52,958 bases of DNA from Archaeoglobus neptunius. GTDB taxonomy: Archaea > Halobacteriota > Archaeoglobi > Archaeoglobales > Archaeoglobaceae. How positions within the stretch are numbered: position 1 is the first letter of the stretch; each line of letters begins with the position of its first letter. Of this stretch, positions 26,904-34,702 are shown in pieces. The stretch covers positions 1 to 52,958 of the forward strand of contig NZ_JAEKIW010000017.1 of the NCBI RefSeq assembly GCF_016757965.1. The letters run 5' to 3'. The notes beneath the pieces were generated by a model. That model made no database searches. It was given only the letters and a program-made list of their open reading frames with translations, and had not been told where the DNA came from. A program made the translations under genes and the position numbers.

Positions 26904-26961
26904 ACAGCCCCTTATAGTCTGGGCTTAATAAGTTTGCGGTAATGTGACACATTCTTTTAAG

Positions 26962-28737
26962 TTACTCAACAGTCACACTCTTCGCAAGATTTCTTGGCTT
27001 GTCGATCTCGCAACCTCTGAGTCTCGCAACGTGGTATGCGAAGAGCTGTAAAGCAACTGAGTGGGTTATGGGTGCCAGAATCGGATCTATTGCGGGAGTT
27101 CTTATTACATCATCGGCAAAGGCTTCTATCTCGACATCTTCGTCGCAAACGGCAATAATTTTCGAGTCTCTCGCCTTTATCTCCTTCAGGTTTCCCAGCA
27201 TGGATTCAAACGTTTCATCTTTAACAACGCATGCTACAACAGGGGTTTTCTCTCCGAGAAGAGCAAAAGGGCCATGTTTCAGCTCACCCGCCGGATAACC
27301 TTCGGCGTGTATGTAGGAGATCTCCTTGAGCTTCAAAGCTCCTTCCAGAGCAACAGGATAGCCTATACCTCTTCCAACGTACATGATGTTCTCGTAACCT
27401 GCATAACGTCTTGCGAGAGACAGTATTTCATCCTCTCTGTCAAGAATCTGCCTTATCTTTTGCGGCATTAGCCTCAACTGATCCAGTATTTCTTCGAGCT
27501 CCCTTTTCGGTACTGCCGAGAGCTTCAGAGCTATCAGGTAGAGCACAATGAGCTGTGCTATGAATGTCTTTGTGGCTGCAACGCCTATTTCCGGTCCGGC
27601 TCTTGTGTATACGGTGTAGTCCGCAACCCTTGTCGCTGTGCTGCCCAGAACATTTGTGATTGCCAGTATCTTCATTCCGAGCTTTTTGCCCCTCCTCATC
27701 GCTTCGAGAGTGTCTGCAGTCTCTCCGGATTGCGTTATGCCGATCACAAGGGTTCTTGAGAGTGGAGGCGGGTGGTAGTTGAACTCTGAAGCGTACTCAA
27801 CCCTTACCGGAATTCCGGCAAACTTCTCAATCAGGTACTTGCCCACAAGACCCGCATGGTATGAGGTGCCACACGCCACAATGAGAATGTCCGAGATTCC
27901 AGCGAAAAATCCGGCATCTATCTCAATGTCATCCCTCAGATACTCAATCAGCGTATCCTCAACAACTCTCGGATTCTCATGGATCTCCTTGAGCATGAAG
28001 TGCTCGTATCCACCTTTCTCCGCATCCTCAATGCTCCACGGTACGAGTTCAGCTTTTCTCTCAACCCTTTTTCCATTACTGTAGATCTCAAAGCCGTTTT
28101 TGTCAACGATGACCACATCCCCGTCCTCGAGATAAACGACCCTGTTCGTGTACTCCAGTACTGCCGGAACGTCTGAAGCAAGAAAGATCTCCCCATCCCC
28201 AACTCCGAGAATTAGCGGACTCTTGTACCTGCATGCAACAAGTTTGTCCTCCCCGGCATGTACGGCGACAAAGGCGTAGGAACCTTCAAGTTCATCCACA
28301 ACCTTAAAAACAGCCTTCTCGAAATCACGGCTCTTCATATACTCCTCGATCAGATGTGGAATTACCTCCGTGTCGGTCTCGGACCTGAACTCATGGCCAT
28401 TCCTTTCCAGCTCCTCCCTCAGGATCTGAAAGTTCGAGATTATCCCGTTATGCACAACTGCAATCTTCCCGCTGCAGTCCATGTGGGGATGGGCATTGAC
28501 CTCCGAGGGCTTGCCGTGCGTTGCCCACCTTGTATGCCCCACACCGATACCTGAATCCGCCAGATTGATGTCATCCACGCTCCCTATCCCCCCCACTCTC
28601 TTGAAGACCTTCAGTTCCCCCCCATCACTGATCGCCAGACCCCACGAGTCGTAGCCACGATATTCTAGCCTCTTCAATGATGACACTATAACTCTGTCAG
28701 CCCTCCTGAAGCCGATGTAACCAACAATTCCGCACAT
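26962..28737 (-). CDS. glmS: Glutamine-fructose-6-phosphate aminotransferase (isomerising)
   Basis: 591 aa. It makes glucosamine-6-phosphate from fructose-6-phosphate and glutamine, the first step to UDP-GlcNAc. The N-terminal glutaminase has nucleophile Cys2 (MCGIVGYIG) and RLEYRGYDSWG; two SIS isomerase domains follow (ACGTSYHAGLVGKY, TQSGETADT, GRGIGYPVALEGALKLKEISYIHAEGYPAGELKHGP), and the C-terminus ends KPRNLAKSVTVE as usual. It is the third gene of a block with two nucleotidylyltransferases, 9 nt after the second. Confidence 0.97.
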   Translation of the reverse strand: MCGIVGYIGFRRADRVIVSSLKRLEYRGYDSWGLAISDGGELKVFKRVGGIGSVDDINLADSGIGVGHTRWATHGKPSEVNAHPHMDCSGKIAVVHNGIISNFQILREELERNGHEFRSETDTEVIPHLIEEYMKSRDFEKAVFKVVDELEGSYAFVAVHAGEDKLVACRYKSPLILGVGDGEIFLASDVPAVLEYTNRVVYLEDGDVVIVDKNGFEIYSNGKRVERKAELVPWSIEDAEKGGYEHFMLKEIHENPRVVEDTLIEYLRDDIEIDAGFFAGISDILIVACGTSYHAGLVGKYLIEKFAGIPVRVEYASEFNYHPPPLSRTLVIGITQSGETADTLEAMRRGKKLGMKILAITNVLGSTATRVADYTVYTRAGPEIGVAATKTFIAQLIVLYLIALKLSAVPKRELEEILDQLRLMPQKIRQILDREDEILSLARRYAGYENIMYVGRGIGYPVALEGALKLKEISYIHAEGYPAGELKHGPFALLGEKTPVVACVVKDETFESMLGNLKEIKARDSKIIAVCDEDVEIEAFADDVIRTPAIDPILAPITHSVALQLFAYHVARLRGCEIDKPRNLAKSVTVE

Positions 28738-28746
28738 GCTCCCACC

Positions 28747-29901
28747 TTAGAGTACTGTGGAATCGTCAGGTATCTTTCCACTCAGCACCCTGTTTGATGC
28801 GACTTTGCTGTTGTTACCGACTATAGCCCCTCCCTCCGCTACAACGTTCGCCCCTATCATGCAGTTCTCTCCTATGAAGGCCCCAGCTCTGATTCTATGC
28901 ACCTCATCACCCATAACGACCTCAGTCTCATCGCTCACCGCCGTAAACCCTGCCTTTATCACACAACCACTGTCTATCACCGAGTCCTTTATACAGGAGT
29001 GGGGGCCTATGATAACATTATCCCCAATCACCGAATTCTCTATGTACGCAAATGCGCCGATTCTAACATTATCGCCGATTGACGAAAAACTCTTTATCAC
29101 CGCATTCTGTCCGATATCGCAGTTCTCACCGACCATGGACTTTTCAACGTAGGCTCCAAACCTAACCACCGAGTTTCTGCCAACAACTGAACTGACAATT
29201 TCCGCCTTCTCCACCCTCCCTGCCGTTATCGTTCCGTTTACATTCATTGCCAGCTCATTAACCCTGATGATGTCCCACGGATAAACTATATCCAGCCACT
29301 TTCCGGACTCAACAGCCCTGAACTCGTATCCATCATCAATCATCTCATTTATAACATCCGGTATGTCGTTATGGCGAATATATTCGAAGATTTCACTTCC
29401 GAACATGTAAATACCGGTGTTGAGAAGGTTGGATATTGCCTCTTTCGGCTTTTCCACAATCCTCCTAATCCTCTCACCTTCAAGCTCAAGAACTCCGTAT
29501 TTTGAAAATTCCTCGGACACCCTGTAGGCAACACTCCATTTCTCCAGCCTCTTTATTGTTCCAGGATCGATTATGTTGTCTCCCGAGACAACAACAAAGT
29601 CCCCATCAACGAATTTCTCTGCCTGCTTCAAAGCGTTTGCTGTGCCGATCTGCCTCTCCTGAATGGCGTATTTTATTTTTACACCCCATTTGCTTCCATC
29701 ACCAAAGTAATCCATCACCCTGCTCTTTCTGTAACCAACAACGATAATAAGATCCCTTATTCCAGCTCTGGAAAGTGATTCAACAACATATTCAAGAATG
29801 GGTTTATTTCCAACCTTAATCATAACCTTCGGCTTGTTCACGGTGAAGGGTCTTAACCTCTGCCCCTCCCCCGCAGCCAGGATTACAGCTTTCATAACCA
29901 C
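28747..29901 (-). CDS. Bifunctional sugar-1-phosphate nucleotidylyltransferase/acetyltransferase, paralogue 2
   Basis: 384 aa. The N-terminal nucleotidylyltransferase domain (1 to about 230) has the pyrophosphorylase signature LAAGEGQRLRPFTVNKPK, and NTGIYMFG. A C-terminal left-handed beta-helix (about 240-384) of hexapeptide repeats is visible as runs like VIGDNVIIGPHSCIKDSVI. Archaeal proteins of this type (Sulfolobus ST0452 is the reference) carry out GlcN-1-P acetylation and UDP-GlcNAc formation. Placed between glmS and a second copy, it should act in UDP-HexNAc or a related nucleotide sugar; substrate division between the copies is unknown. Confidence 0.86.
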   Translation of the reverse strand: MVMKAVILAAGEGQRLRPFTVNKPKVMIKVGNKPILEYVVESLSRAGIRDLIIVVGYRKSRVMDYFGDGSKWGVKIKYAIQERQIGTANALKQAEKFVDGDFVVVSGDNIIDPGTIKRLEKWSVAYRVSEEFSKYGVLELEGERIRRIVEKPKEAISNLLNTGIYMFGSEIFEYIRHNDIPDVINEMIDDGYEFRAVESGKWLDIVYPWDIIRVNELAMNVNGTITAGRVEKAEIVSSVVGRNSVVRFGAYVEKSMVGENCDIGQNAVIKSFSSIGDNVRIGAFAYIENSVIGDNVIIGPHSCIKDSVIDSGCVIKAGFTAVSDETEVVMGDEVHRIRAGAFIGENCMIGANVVAEGGAIVGNNSKVASNRVLSGKIPDDSTVL

Positions 29902-29904
29902 ACC

Positions 29905-31113
29905 TCACATAACTCTCGAGAATGGCTCAACAAAACCACCAACAACCCTTCCCGGACCGATCAGAACGTCATTGCCTATCATCGTCCCGACGTTTATCGA
30001 AACGTTTATCCCGGTTTTGACGTTATCGCCGATTACAGCCCCGAACTTCTTCAATCCGGTGTCCTCTTTTTTCCCCCTGACGCTCACGACAATATTCCTC
30101 TCATCCAGCCTGAGATTGGCAATTTTAGTCCCGGCCCCAAGGTTGCAGTTCTCCCCTACAACGGAATCGCCAACGTAGTTCAGGTGAGGAACCTTGGTTC
30201 CGGACATGATGATCGAATTTTTAATTTCCACAGCATTGCCAATATGACAGCCATCACCAATTGCCGTGTACGGCCTAATGTAGCAATTCGGACCTATTCT
30301 GCAGTTCTCTCCGATGATCGCAGGGCCAACGATGTAGCTGCCAGCCATCACAACTGTATTCTCCCCGATAATGACGTTGCCCTTAATCACCGCCCCCTCC
30401 TCAACCTCCCCATCAACTCTCCTCTTTATTCTGGCCAATAAAGCCTTATTCGCCTTCAGCAAATCCCATGGGTAGCCAACGTCTATCCAGCTTTCGACTT
30501 TCACCGCTCTGAACTTCATTCCGCCATTAATTGCCATCGTTATCGTGTCCGTTATTTCATACTCACCCCTTTCGGAAAGGGGCGTTTTTCTGAGACAATC
30601 CACGATCCTGCTGTCGAAATGGTAGATTCCAGCGTTTATCAGATTTGTAGGGGGACTTTCGGGTTTTTCAATAATTCTCCTGATGAACCCATTCTCCAGC
30701 TCAACAACACCGAAACTGGATGGATTGGAAACCTCCACAACAGCCACGGAATTCTTCTGTTCGACTATTTTCCTCAAATCATCTTCAAAAACGATGGCAT
30801 CGCCGTTAAGCATGATGAATTCTTCCTCCAAAAGATGTTCTGCTGAGAGCAGGGCATTTGCCGTGCCGAGCTGTCTTGTCTGCCGGACATATCTTATCCT
30901 CACACCCTCAAACTCCCCGCCAAAATGATTTCTCACAGTCTCGTCCCGGTATCCAACAACCATAACAACGTCGTCAATTCCGGTGTTGATGAGATTCTCA
31001 AGCAGGTGCTGAAGGATTGGCCTGTTGGCTACGGGCAGCATCACCTTCGGTTTTGTGTAAGTTAGGGGCCTCATTCTTGTTCCTTCTCCTGCTGCAAGGA
31101 TTACAGCCTGCAC
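29905..31113 (-). CDS. Bifunctional sugar-1-phosphate nucleotidylyltransferase/acetyltransferase, paralogue 1
   Basis: 402 aa, first gene of the UDP-sugar operon. The GTG start at 31113 is probably leaderless: TTTTTTAA on the minus strand lies about 25 nt upstream. The nucleotidylyltransferase domain has LAAGEGTRMRPLTYTKPK; the beta-helix domain runs from about residue 240 with repeats such as VIIGENTVVMAG and IIGENCRIGPNC, and the C-terminal part (NYVGDSVVGENCNLGAGTKIAN) resembles the GlmU acetyltransferase site. It is about 18 residues longer than its neighbour, and 3 nt separate them. This copy looks closer to GlmU in its acetyltransferase region, so it is the better candidate for true GlcNAc-1-P formation. 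Confidence 0.87.
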   Translation of the reverse strand: MQAVILAAGEGTRMRPLTYTKPKVMLPVANRPILQHLLENLINTGIDDVVMVVGYRDETVRNHFGGEFEGVRIRYVRQTRQLGTANALLSAEHLLEEEFIMLNGDAIVFEDDLRKIVEQKNSVAVVEVSNPSSFGVVELENGFIRRIIEKPESPPTNLINAGIYHFDSRIVDCLRKTPLSERGEYEITDTITMAINGGMKFRAVKVESWIDVGYPWDLLKANKALLARIKRRVDGEVEEGAVIKGNVIIGENTVVMAGSYIVGPAIIGENCRIGPNCYIRPYTAIGDGCHIGNAVEIKNSIIMSGTKVPHLNYVGDSVVGENCNLGAGTKIANLRLDERNIVVSVRGKKEDTGLKKFGAVIGDNVKTGINVSINVGTMIGNDVLIGPGRVVGGFVEPFSRVM

Positions 31114-31190
31114 GGAGATAGTCTTTACTTACTCAGTTAAAAAATTAACGTAGAACAATTAATAAATAGTCCGGACATCAAGACTGTTTT
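31114..31190. promoter_or_regulatory. Divergent promoter region between UDP-sugar operon and TIGR04076 gene
   Basis: 77 nt, AT-rich. Leftward TATA: minus-strand TTTTTTAA near 31136-31143, about 25 nt from the GTG at 31113. Rightward TATA: TAATAAATA near 31158-31166, about 28 nt from the GTG at 31191. Both genes appear leaderless with GTG starts. No repeat or palindrome stands out. Confidence 0.5.
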
Positions 31191-31457
31191 GTGAGGGCAA
31201 AGATAGAGGTCGTTGAAGTTTCTGGAAAATGTGCGGCGGGATACAAGGTCGGTGATACCTTCTACCTGAGGGATTTTCTGATCGAGGCGGATATTCCTGT
31301 CTGCATCCATGCGATTTACTCTGTCGGTCATGTGGCGTATACCCTGACCCATGCCGGTAAATTCAGGACTGAGGGGGAGATATTCCTGTCCTGTCCGGAC
31401 CCCGGTAAACCTCACGGAGAGGGGAAAGTAACATTCAGAATAGAGGTGAGCGAATGA
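31191..31457 (+). CDS. TIGR04076-family small protein
   Basis: 88 aa, GTG start, probably leaderless. The pattern KIEVVEVSGKCAAGYKVGDTFYL...CIHAIYSVGHVAYTLTHAGKF...FLSCPDPGKPHGEGKVTFRIE matches the TIGR04076 family of small proteins with conserved Cys (here Cys14, Cys38 and Cys68), common in archaea and anaerobic bacteria. Function is unknown; the conserved cysteines suggest metal or redox use. It stands alone between a divergent operon and an oxidoreductase gene 80 nt downstream. Confidence 0.78.
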   Translation: MRAKIEVVEVSGKCAAGYKVGDTFYLRDFLIEADIPVCIHAIYSVGHVAYTLTHAGKFRTEGEIFLSCPDPGKPHGEGKVTFRIEVSE

Positions 31458-31537
31458 TTCCCGCTGCCAACGAACAGGAATCTCCGAAATCGGTACGGGA
31501 TTCATCCATCCTGAAGGGTCAGTAAAGGGGTGAAATC

Positions 31538-32458
31538 ATGATCTTCGGGGTGATAGGTGTTGGAAACATGGGTAAAAACCATGTAAGGGTCCTTACGGAG
31601 ATAAAAAAGGTTGAGGAGGTTGTAGTATACGATGCCAATCCCACCCGGGCAAAGGAGGTTGCAGATGCCTACGAGGTCAGCACTGCCGAGTCTATGGACT
31701 CGCTCCTCAGGGAGGTCGATGCTGTAAGCATTTGTTCCCCCACGAGCCTACACTTTCACCACATAAAAAGAGCCGTTGATTCGGGAAAGCACGTACTGGT
31801 TGAGAAGCCGATAACTTCCAGCTATGATGAGGCCCGGAAAGTTCTGGAAATGGTTGAAGGAAAAGACTTTGTTTTCGGTGTTGGGCATATTGAGAGGTTC
31901 AATCCTGTGGTTTCTGAGCTGGTCAGAGTTGGGGTTGATGCTGTTTATGTGGAGATGAAAAGGCACAATCCCGCCTCGATAAGAATGGAGGACTCCACGG
32001 TTGTGGAGGACCTGATGATACACGATATAGATATTCTCTTTAACGTTCTCTTCCCGGATGTCGAGGATTTCAGAATATCCTCTGCCGGAACCAGGAGCGT
32101 CGTGCAGGTTTTAATCAACTCTGGAGATTCTGTTGCATCTCTCTCGGCAAGCAGAATTTCTTCAAAGAAAATCAGAAGACTGTACATCGAGAACGAGAAT
32201 TTCACAGTTGAGGGGGACCTCATGACCCAGGAGATGTACATATACAGAAGACCGGCAGTTTACAAAACAATCAACGAGAAGTATCTGCAGGAAAATGTGA
32301 TTGAGAAAGTTCTTATCAACAAGATTGAACCCCTTAAGGTTGAGCTTAAAGCTTTCGTGGATGCTGTTGAGGGCAAACAGGACTTTCCGGTTACTGCAGA
32401 GCAGGCTGTCAAAAATCTGAAAATCTGTGAGATTATAAAAAAGGACATCAGGCTTTAA
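31538..32458 (+). CDS. Gfo/Idh/MocA-family NAD(P)-dependent oxidoreductase
   Basis: 306 aa. The N-terminal Rossmann domain has GVIGVGNMGKNH and the EKPI motif (VEKPITSS) at about 88-95; the C-terminal alpha/beta domain (about 125-306) follows. Members oxidise or reduce sugars and nucleotide sugars, for example UDP-GlcNAc 3-dehydrogenases of the WlbA type. MIHDIDI fits the catalytic lysine/histidine region. Its location among nucleotide-sugar genes favours a UDP-HexNAc-related substrate, but the family is broad. Start ATG with GGGGTGAAATC. It is convergent with cysC, 21 nt apart. Confidence 0.84.
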   Translation: MIFGVIGVGNMGKNHVRVLTEIKKVEEVVVYDANPTRAKEVADAYEVSTAESMDSLLREVDAVSICSPTSLHFHHIKRAVDSGKHVLVEKPITSSYDEARKVLEMVEGKDFVFGVGHIERFNPVVSELVRVGVDAVYVEMKRHNPASIRMEDSTVVEDLMIHDIDILFNVLFPDVEDFRISSAGTRSVVQVLINSGDSVASLSASRISSKKIRRLYIENENFTVEGDLMTQEMYIYRRPAVYKTINEKYLQENVIEKVLINKIEPLKVELKAFVDAVEGKQDFPVTAEQAVKNLKICEIIKKDIRL

Positions 32459-32479
32459 AATTGCATTTGAAAACCGATG

Positions 32480-32995
32480 CTAGATTAACCCCATCTCCCT
32501 AACTTTCTCAATAACTGCCCCCACTTCTTCCTCAACACTCAGTCTGTCCGTATCCAGAACAAGCTCAGGATTTTCGGGCTCCTCGTACTCGCCATCAAGC
32601 CCGGTCAAGCCCTTTATTTCCCCATTAAGAGCTCTTCTGTACAGACCTTTGGGGTCCCTTCTTATCCTCTCCTCCAGAGAACATCTAAGGTAAACTTCAA
32701 CAAATTTTCCTATCTCTTTCCTTGCATATTCCCTCCATCTCCTGTAAGGGGCAATTACTGCCACTATGGTTATGACGCCGTTCTTGGCCAGCAGTTTCGC
32801 CATCTCCACAACCACTCTGTTGTGCATCTCCCTTTCCTCTTTGCTGAATCCCAGGTCGGGATAAAGCCTGCTCCTTATCCCATCTCCATCCAGAACCTCC
32901 ACTGCATAACCCAGCGACTGAAATTCCTCCGCCAGAGCCTTTGCAAGGGTCGTTTTCCCAGCCCCGCTCGGGCCGGTAAGCCACACCACGAACAT
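32480..32995 (-). CDS. cysC: Adenylyl-sulfate (APS) kinase
   Basis: 171 aa from ATG 32995 (MFVVWLTGPSGAGKT), two bases past the preceding stop; a 30-residue longer frame overlapping the upstream gene is unlikely. It phosphorylates APS to PAPS, the universal sulfate donor. Seen: Walker A GPSGAGKTT, DGDGIRSRL, LGFSKEEREMHNR, IVAVIAPYRRWREYAR, and the lid/KGLYRRALNGEIKGLTGLD region. It is not beside sulfate-assimilation genes (no cysN/D or PAPS reductase); it follows a phosphohydrolase and an RHH gene, which hints at sulfation of surface polymers. No sulfotransferase is recognised nearby. Confidence 0.92.
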   Translation of the reverse strand: MFVVWLTGPSGAGKTTLAKALAEEFQSLGYAVEVLDGDGIRSRLYPDLGFSKEEREMHNRVVVEMAKLLAKNGVITIVAVIAPYRRWREYARKEIGKFVEVYLRCSLEERIRRDPKGLYRRALNGEIKGLTGLDGEYEEPENPELVLDTDRLSVEEEVGAVIEKVREMGLI

Positions 32996-32997
32996 CA

Positions 32998-34365
32998 CTA
33001 CACTATCAAACTTCGGCCTCTTAAACCTTCTGCGCTCAGACCAAACAGGGAAAGAATCGTGGGGGCGACATCGTATATGCTGCACTCAACAATCCTGCTC
33101 CCTTTCATTTCCGGCGTGTGCAGGGCAAAAACTCCGTATTCGGAGTGGACAGCGTCATCCGGGCCGGTGTCATTCTCCAGCAGGTAGTTGCTCTCCCATC
33201 CGAGTGTTCCCGCAGCCCTCCAGTACAGATTATCAAAGTACACCATCATATCCGGCTTATCCCCATTTGTAACCGGGTAAATTTCCTCGGGATAGTAAAC
33301 CCTCGTTTCCCATTTTTCCCCATCCGGCCCCCTGATCGACTTTACTGCCTCAGCCACCTCATCCCTAACCATGTCATACTCTGAAGAGCTCACAACACCC
33401 CTGGACTCTCTGCCCCTGACGTTCAGGAAAATTCTGGCATAGTATCCACCCCATGCCCAGGCAGTGGTGTTTTTCCAGTCCACTTCGAGCTGTTCGAATC
33501 TTACGATCCTGCCATTCTCGTAGCTGGCTTTGAGCATGCCCTCCTGAATTAGCCACTGGTTCACGGCAAAGGCACCCTTCATCCTTTTTACACCGTGATC
33601 GGAGACCACCATTACTGCCGTCTCTTCATCAAGCAGCTTCAGAGTTCTGCCAATCTCCCTGTCCAGCAGCCTGTAGTAATTGCGAATAACGTTTTTGTAG
33701 GAACTGTTAGGCTCGTACAGATGATGGTTCTCGTCAAAATACTTCCAGAAGGCGTGATGAATCCTGTCAAGACCTATTTCGACGAACCAGAACAGATCCC
33801 AGTCCTTGGTTTCGATCATGTGCCTTACCACTTCAAATCTTTTCTCGGTCATCTCCCATATCCTGTCTCTAACCTCTCCCCTGTTCTCCTTGCGAAAAAC
33901 AACGTCAAAGATATACTCCCCCACAACCTTCTCGATCTCGGACTTGAGACTTGATGGATAGGTGTAATTTACGGAAGAGTCAGGAGTAATGAAGCAGCCG
34001 ACCATCCAGCCATTTACCTTCCTGGGTGGGTAGGATGGAGGTATTCCCAGCAAAAAAGACTTCAACCCTTTCTCTGCAAGATAATCCCACACAGCCCTTT
34101 CCCTGACCATCAGGCTGTGAGCAATCCAGATATCCCTGTAGCTGTTCTTCTTCCTATGCCTGAAACCATACAGACCGAGCTCACCCGGTGTTTTTCCGGT
34201 AGCCATGCACATCCAGGCCGGGATGGTTATGGCAGGTATGCAGCTTTTCATCGGACCCATGATTGATCCAGAGAGCAGCCTTTTCAGGTTTGGCAGGTCA
34301 TCAATAAACTCGTGAAAGAGAAGTTCCGGTGGTGCAGAATCGAGACCGATGATGAAAAGCTTCAT
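32998..34365 (-). CDS. Alkaline-phosphatase-superfamily phosphodiesterase / nucleotide pyrophosphatase-like protein
   Basis: 455 aa. Metal-site residues fit type I phosphodiesterase/NPP enzymes: Asp9 in IIGLDSAPP, nucleophile Thr47 in PAITIPAWMCMATGK, IGLDRIHHAFWKYFD (Asp and His ligands), VVSDHGVKRMKG (Asp-His), and a late His in VHSEYGVF. A Thr nucleophile implies phosphoester rather than sulfatase chemistry. No signal peptide or membrane helix is seen, so it is probably cytoplasmic. It stands between an RHH gene (1 nt upstream) and cysC (2 nt downstream), so it may hydrolyse PAP/PAPS-type or nucleotide-sugar diesters; that is inference. Confidence 0.85.
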   Translation of the reverse strand: MKLFIIGLDSAPPELLFHEFIDDLPNLKRLLSGSIMGPMKSCIPAITIPAWMCMATGKTPGELGLYGFRHRKKNSYRDIWIAHSLMVRERAVWDYLAEKGLKSFLLGIPPSYPPRKVNGWMVGCFITPDSSVNYTYPSSLKSEIEKVVGEYIFDVVFRKENRGEVRDRIWEMTEKRFEVVRHMIETKDWDLFWFVEIGLDRIHHAFWKYFDENHHLYEPNSSYKNVIRNYYRLLDREIGRTLKLLDEETAVMVVSDHGVKRMKGAFAVNQWLIQEGMLKASYENGRIVRFEQLEVDWKNTTAWAWGGYYARIFLNVRGRESRGVVSSSEYDMVRDEVAEAVKSIRGPDGEKWETRVYYPEEIYPVTNGDKPDMMVYFDNLYWRAAGTLGWESNYLLENDTGPDDAVHSEYGVFALHTPEMKGSRIVECSIYDVAPTILSLFGLSAEGLRGRSLIV

Positions 34366-34366
34366 G

Positions 34367-34582
34367 TCAATCGAGATATCCCAGAGCTCTCAGCCTCTCC
34401 TTAACCTTCTCTTCCTCTTCCTCACTGAAAACCTCCTCTTCCTCCTCTTCCTCCAGACTCGCCAGAACCTCTCTCAAAACGTAGGTTACGTATTCGTCCA
34501 CGGAGCCGAAGTCCGTGTCCTTTATCCTCTCTTCGATTCTGGTGTAAACGTCTTCGGGTATGCTGATTGTTCTCTCGCTCAT
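34367..34582 (-). CDS. Ribbon-helix-helix (CopG-like) protein with acidic tail
   Basis: 71 aa. Residues 1-45 are a ribbon-helix-helix fold (SERTISIPEDVYTRIEERIKD...SVDEYVTYVLREVL), the DNA-binding and dimerisation unit of CopG/MetJ-type regulators and antitoxins. Residues 46-71 are an acidic linker and VKERLRALGYLD. That terminal motif is one I know from the C-termini of many sulfatase/AP-superfamily proteins, and here an AP-superfamily protein is encoded 1 nt downstream. It could be an autoregulator of the trio or a protein partner of the phosphohydrolase. No toxin gene is present. Confidence 0.8.
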   Translation of the reverse strand: MSERTISIPEDVYTRIEERIKDTDFGSVDEYVTYVLREVLASLEEEEEEEVFSEEEEEKVKERLRALGYLD

Positions 34583-34673
34583 GCATGGCGTTTCGTGAGG
34601 GGAATTAATAAAGGTTTTTCTAATTTGATTTAATGCTACCCGACCGACATGATAACCGTTCTGGACAGCAATG

Positions 34674-34681
34674 CTTTATAA
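34674..34681 (+). promoter_or_regulatory. TATA box of flippase gene (leaderless)
   Basis: CTTTATAA is centred about 26 nt before the GTG at 34703, so transcription should start at the initiation codon. The space between this promoter and the divergent RHH gene (34583-34702) is the control region for both. Confidence 0.6.
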
Positions 34682-34702
34682 CATACTGTATTTACCGTTT
34701 TT

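Noticed and set aside
26485-26952. 155-residue minus-strand frame overlapping DUF4234 and DUF554
   Set aside because: It covers both genes in another frame; the two annotated proteins have clear membrane-family patterns and this one does not.
32996-33085. 30-residue N-terminal extension of cysC
   Set aside because: It would overlap the phosphohydrolase coding end; the APS-kinase fold begins at MFVVWLTGPSGAGKT.
34367-34582. Toxin-antitoxin interpretation of the RHH gene
   Set aside because: No RelE, PIN or other toxin-like gene is adjacent; the partner is a 455-residue phosphohydrolase.
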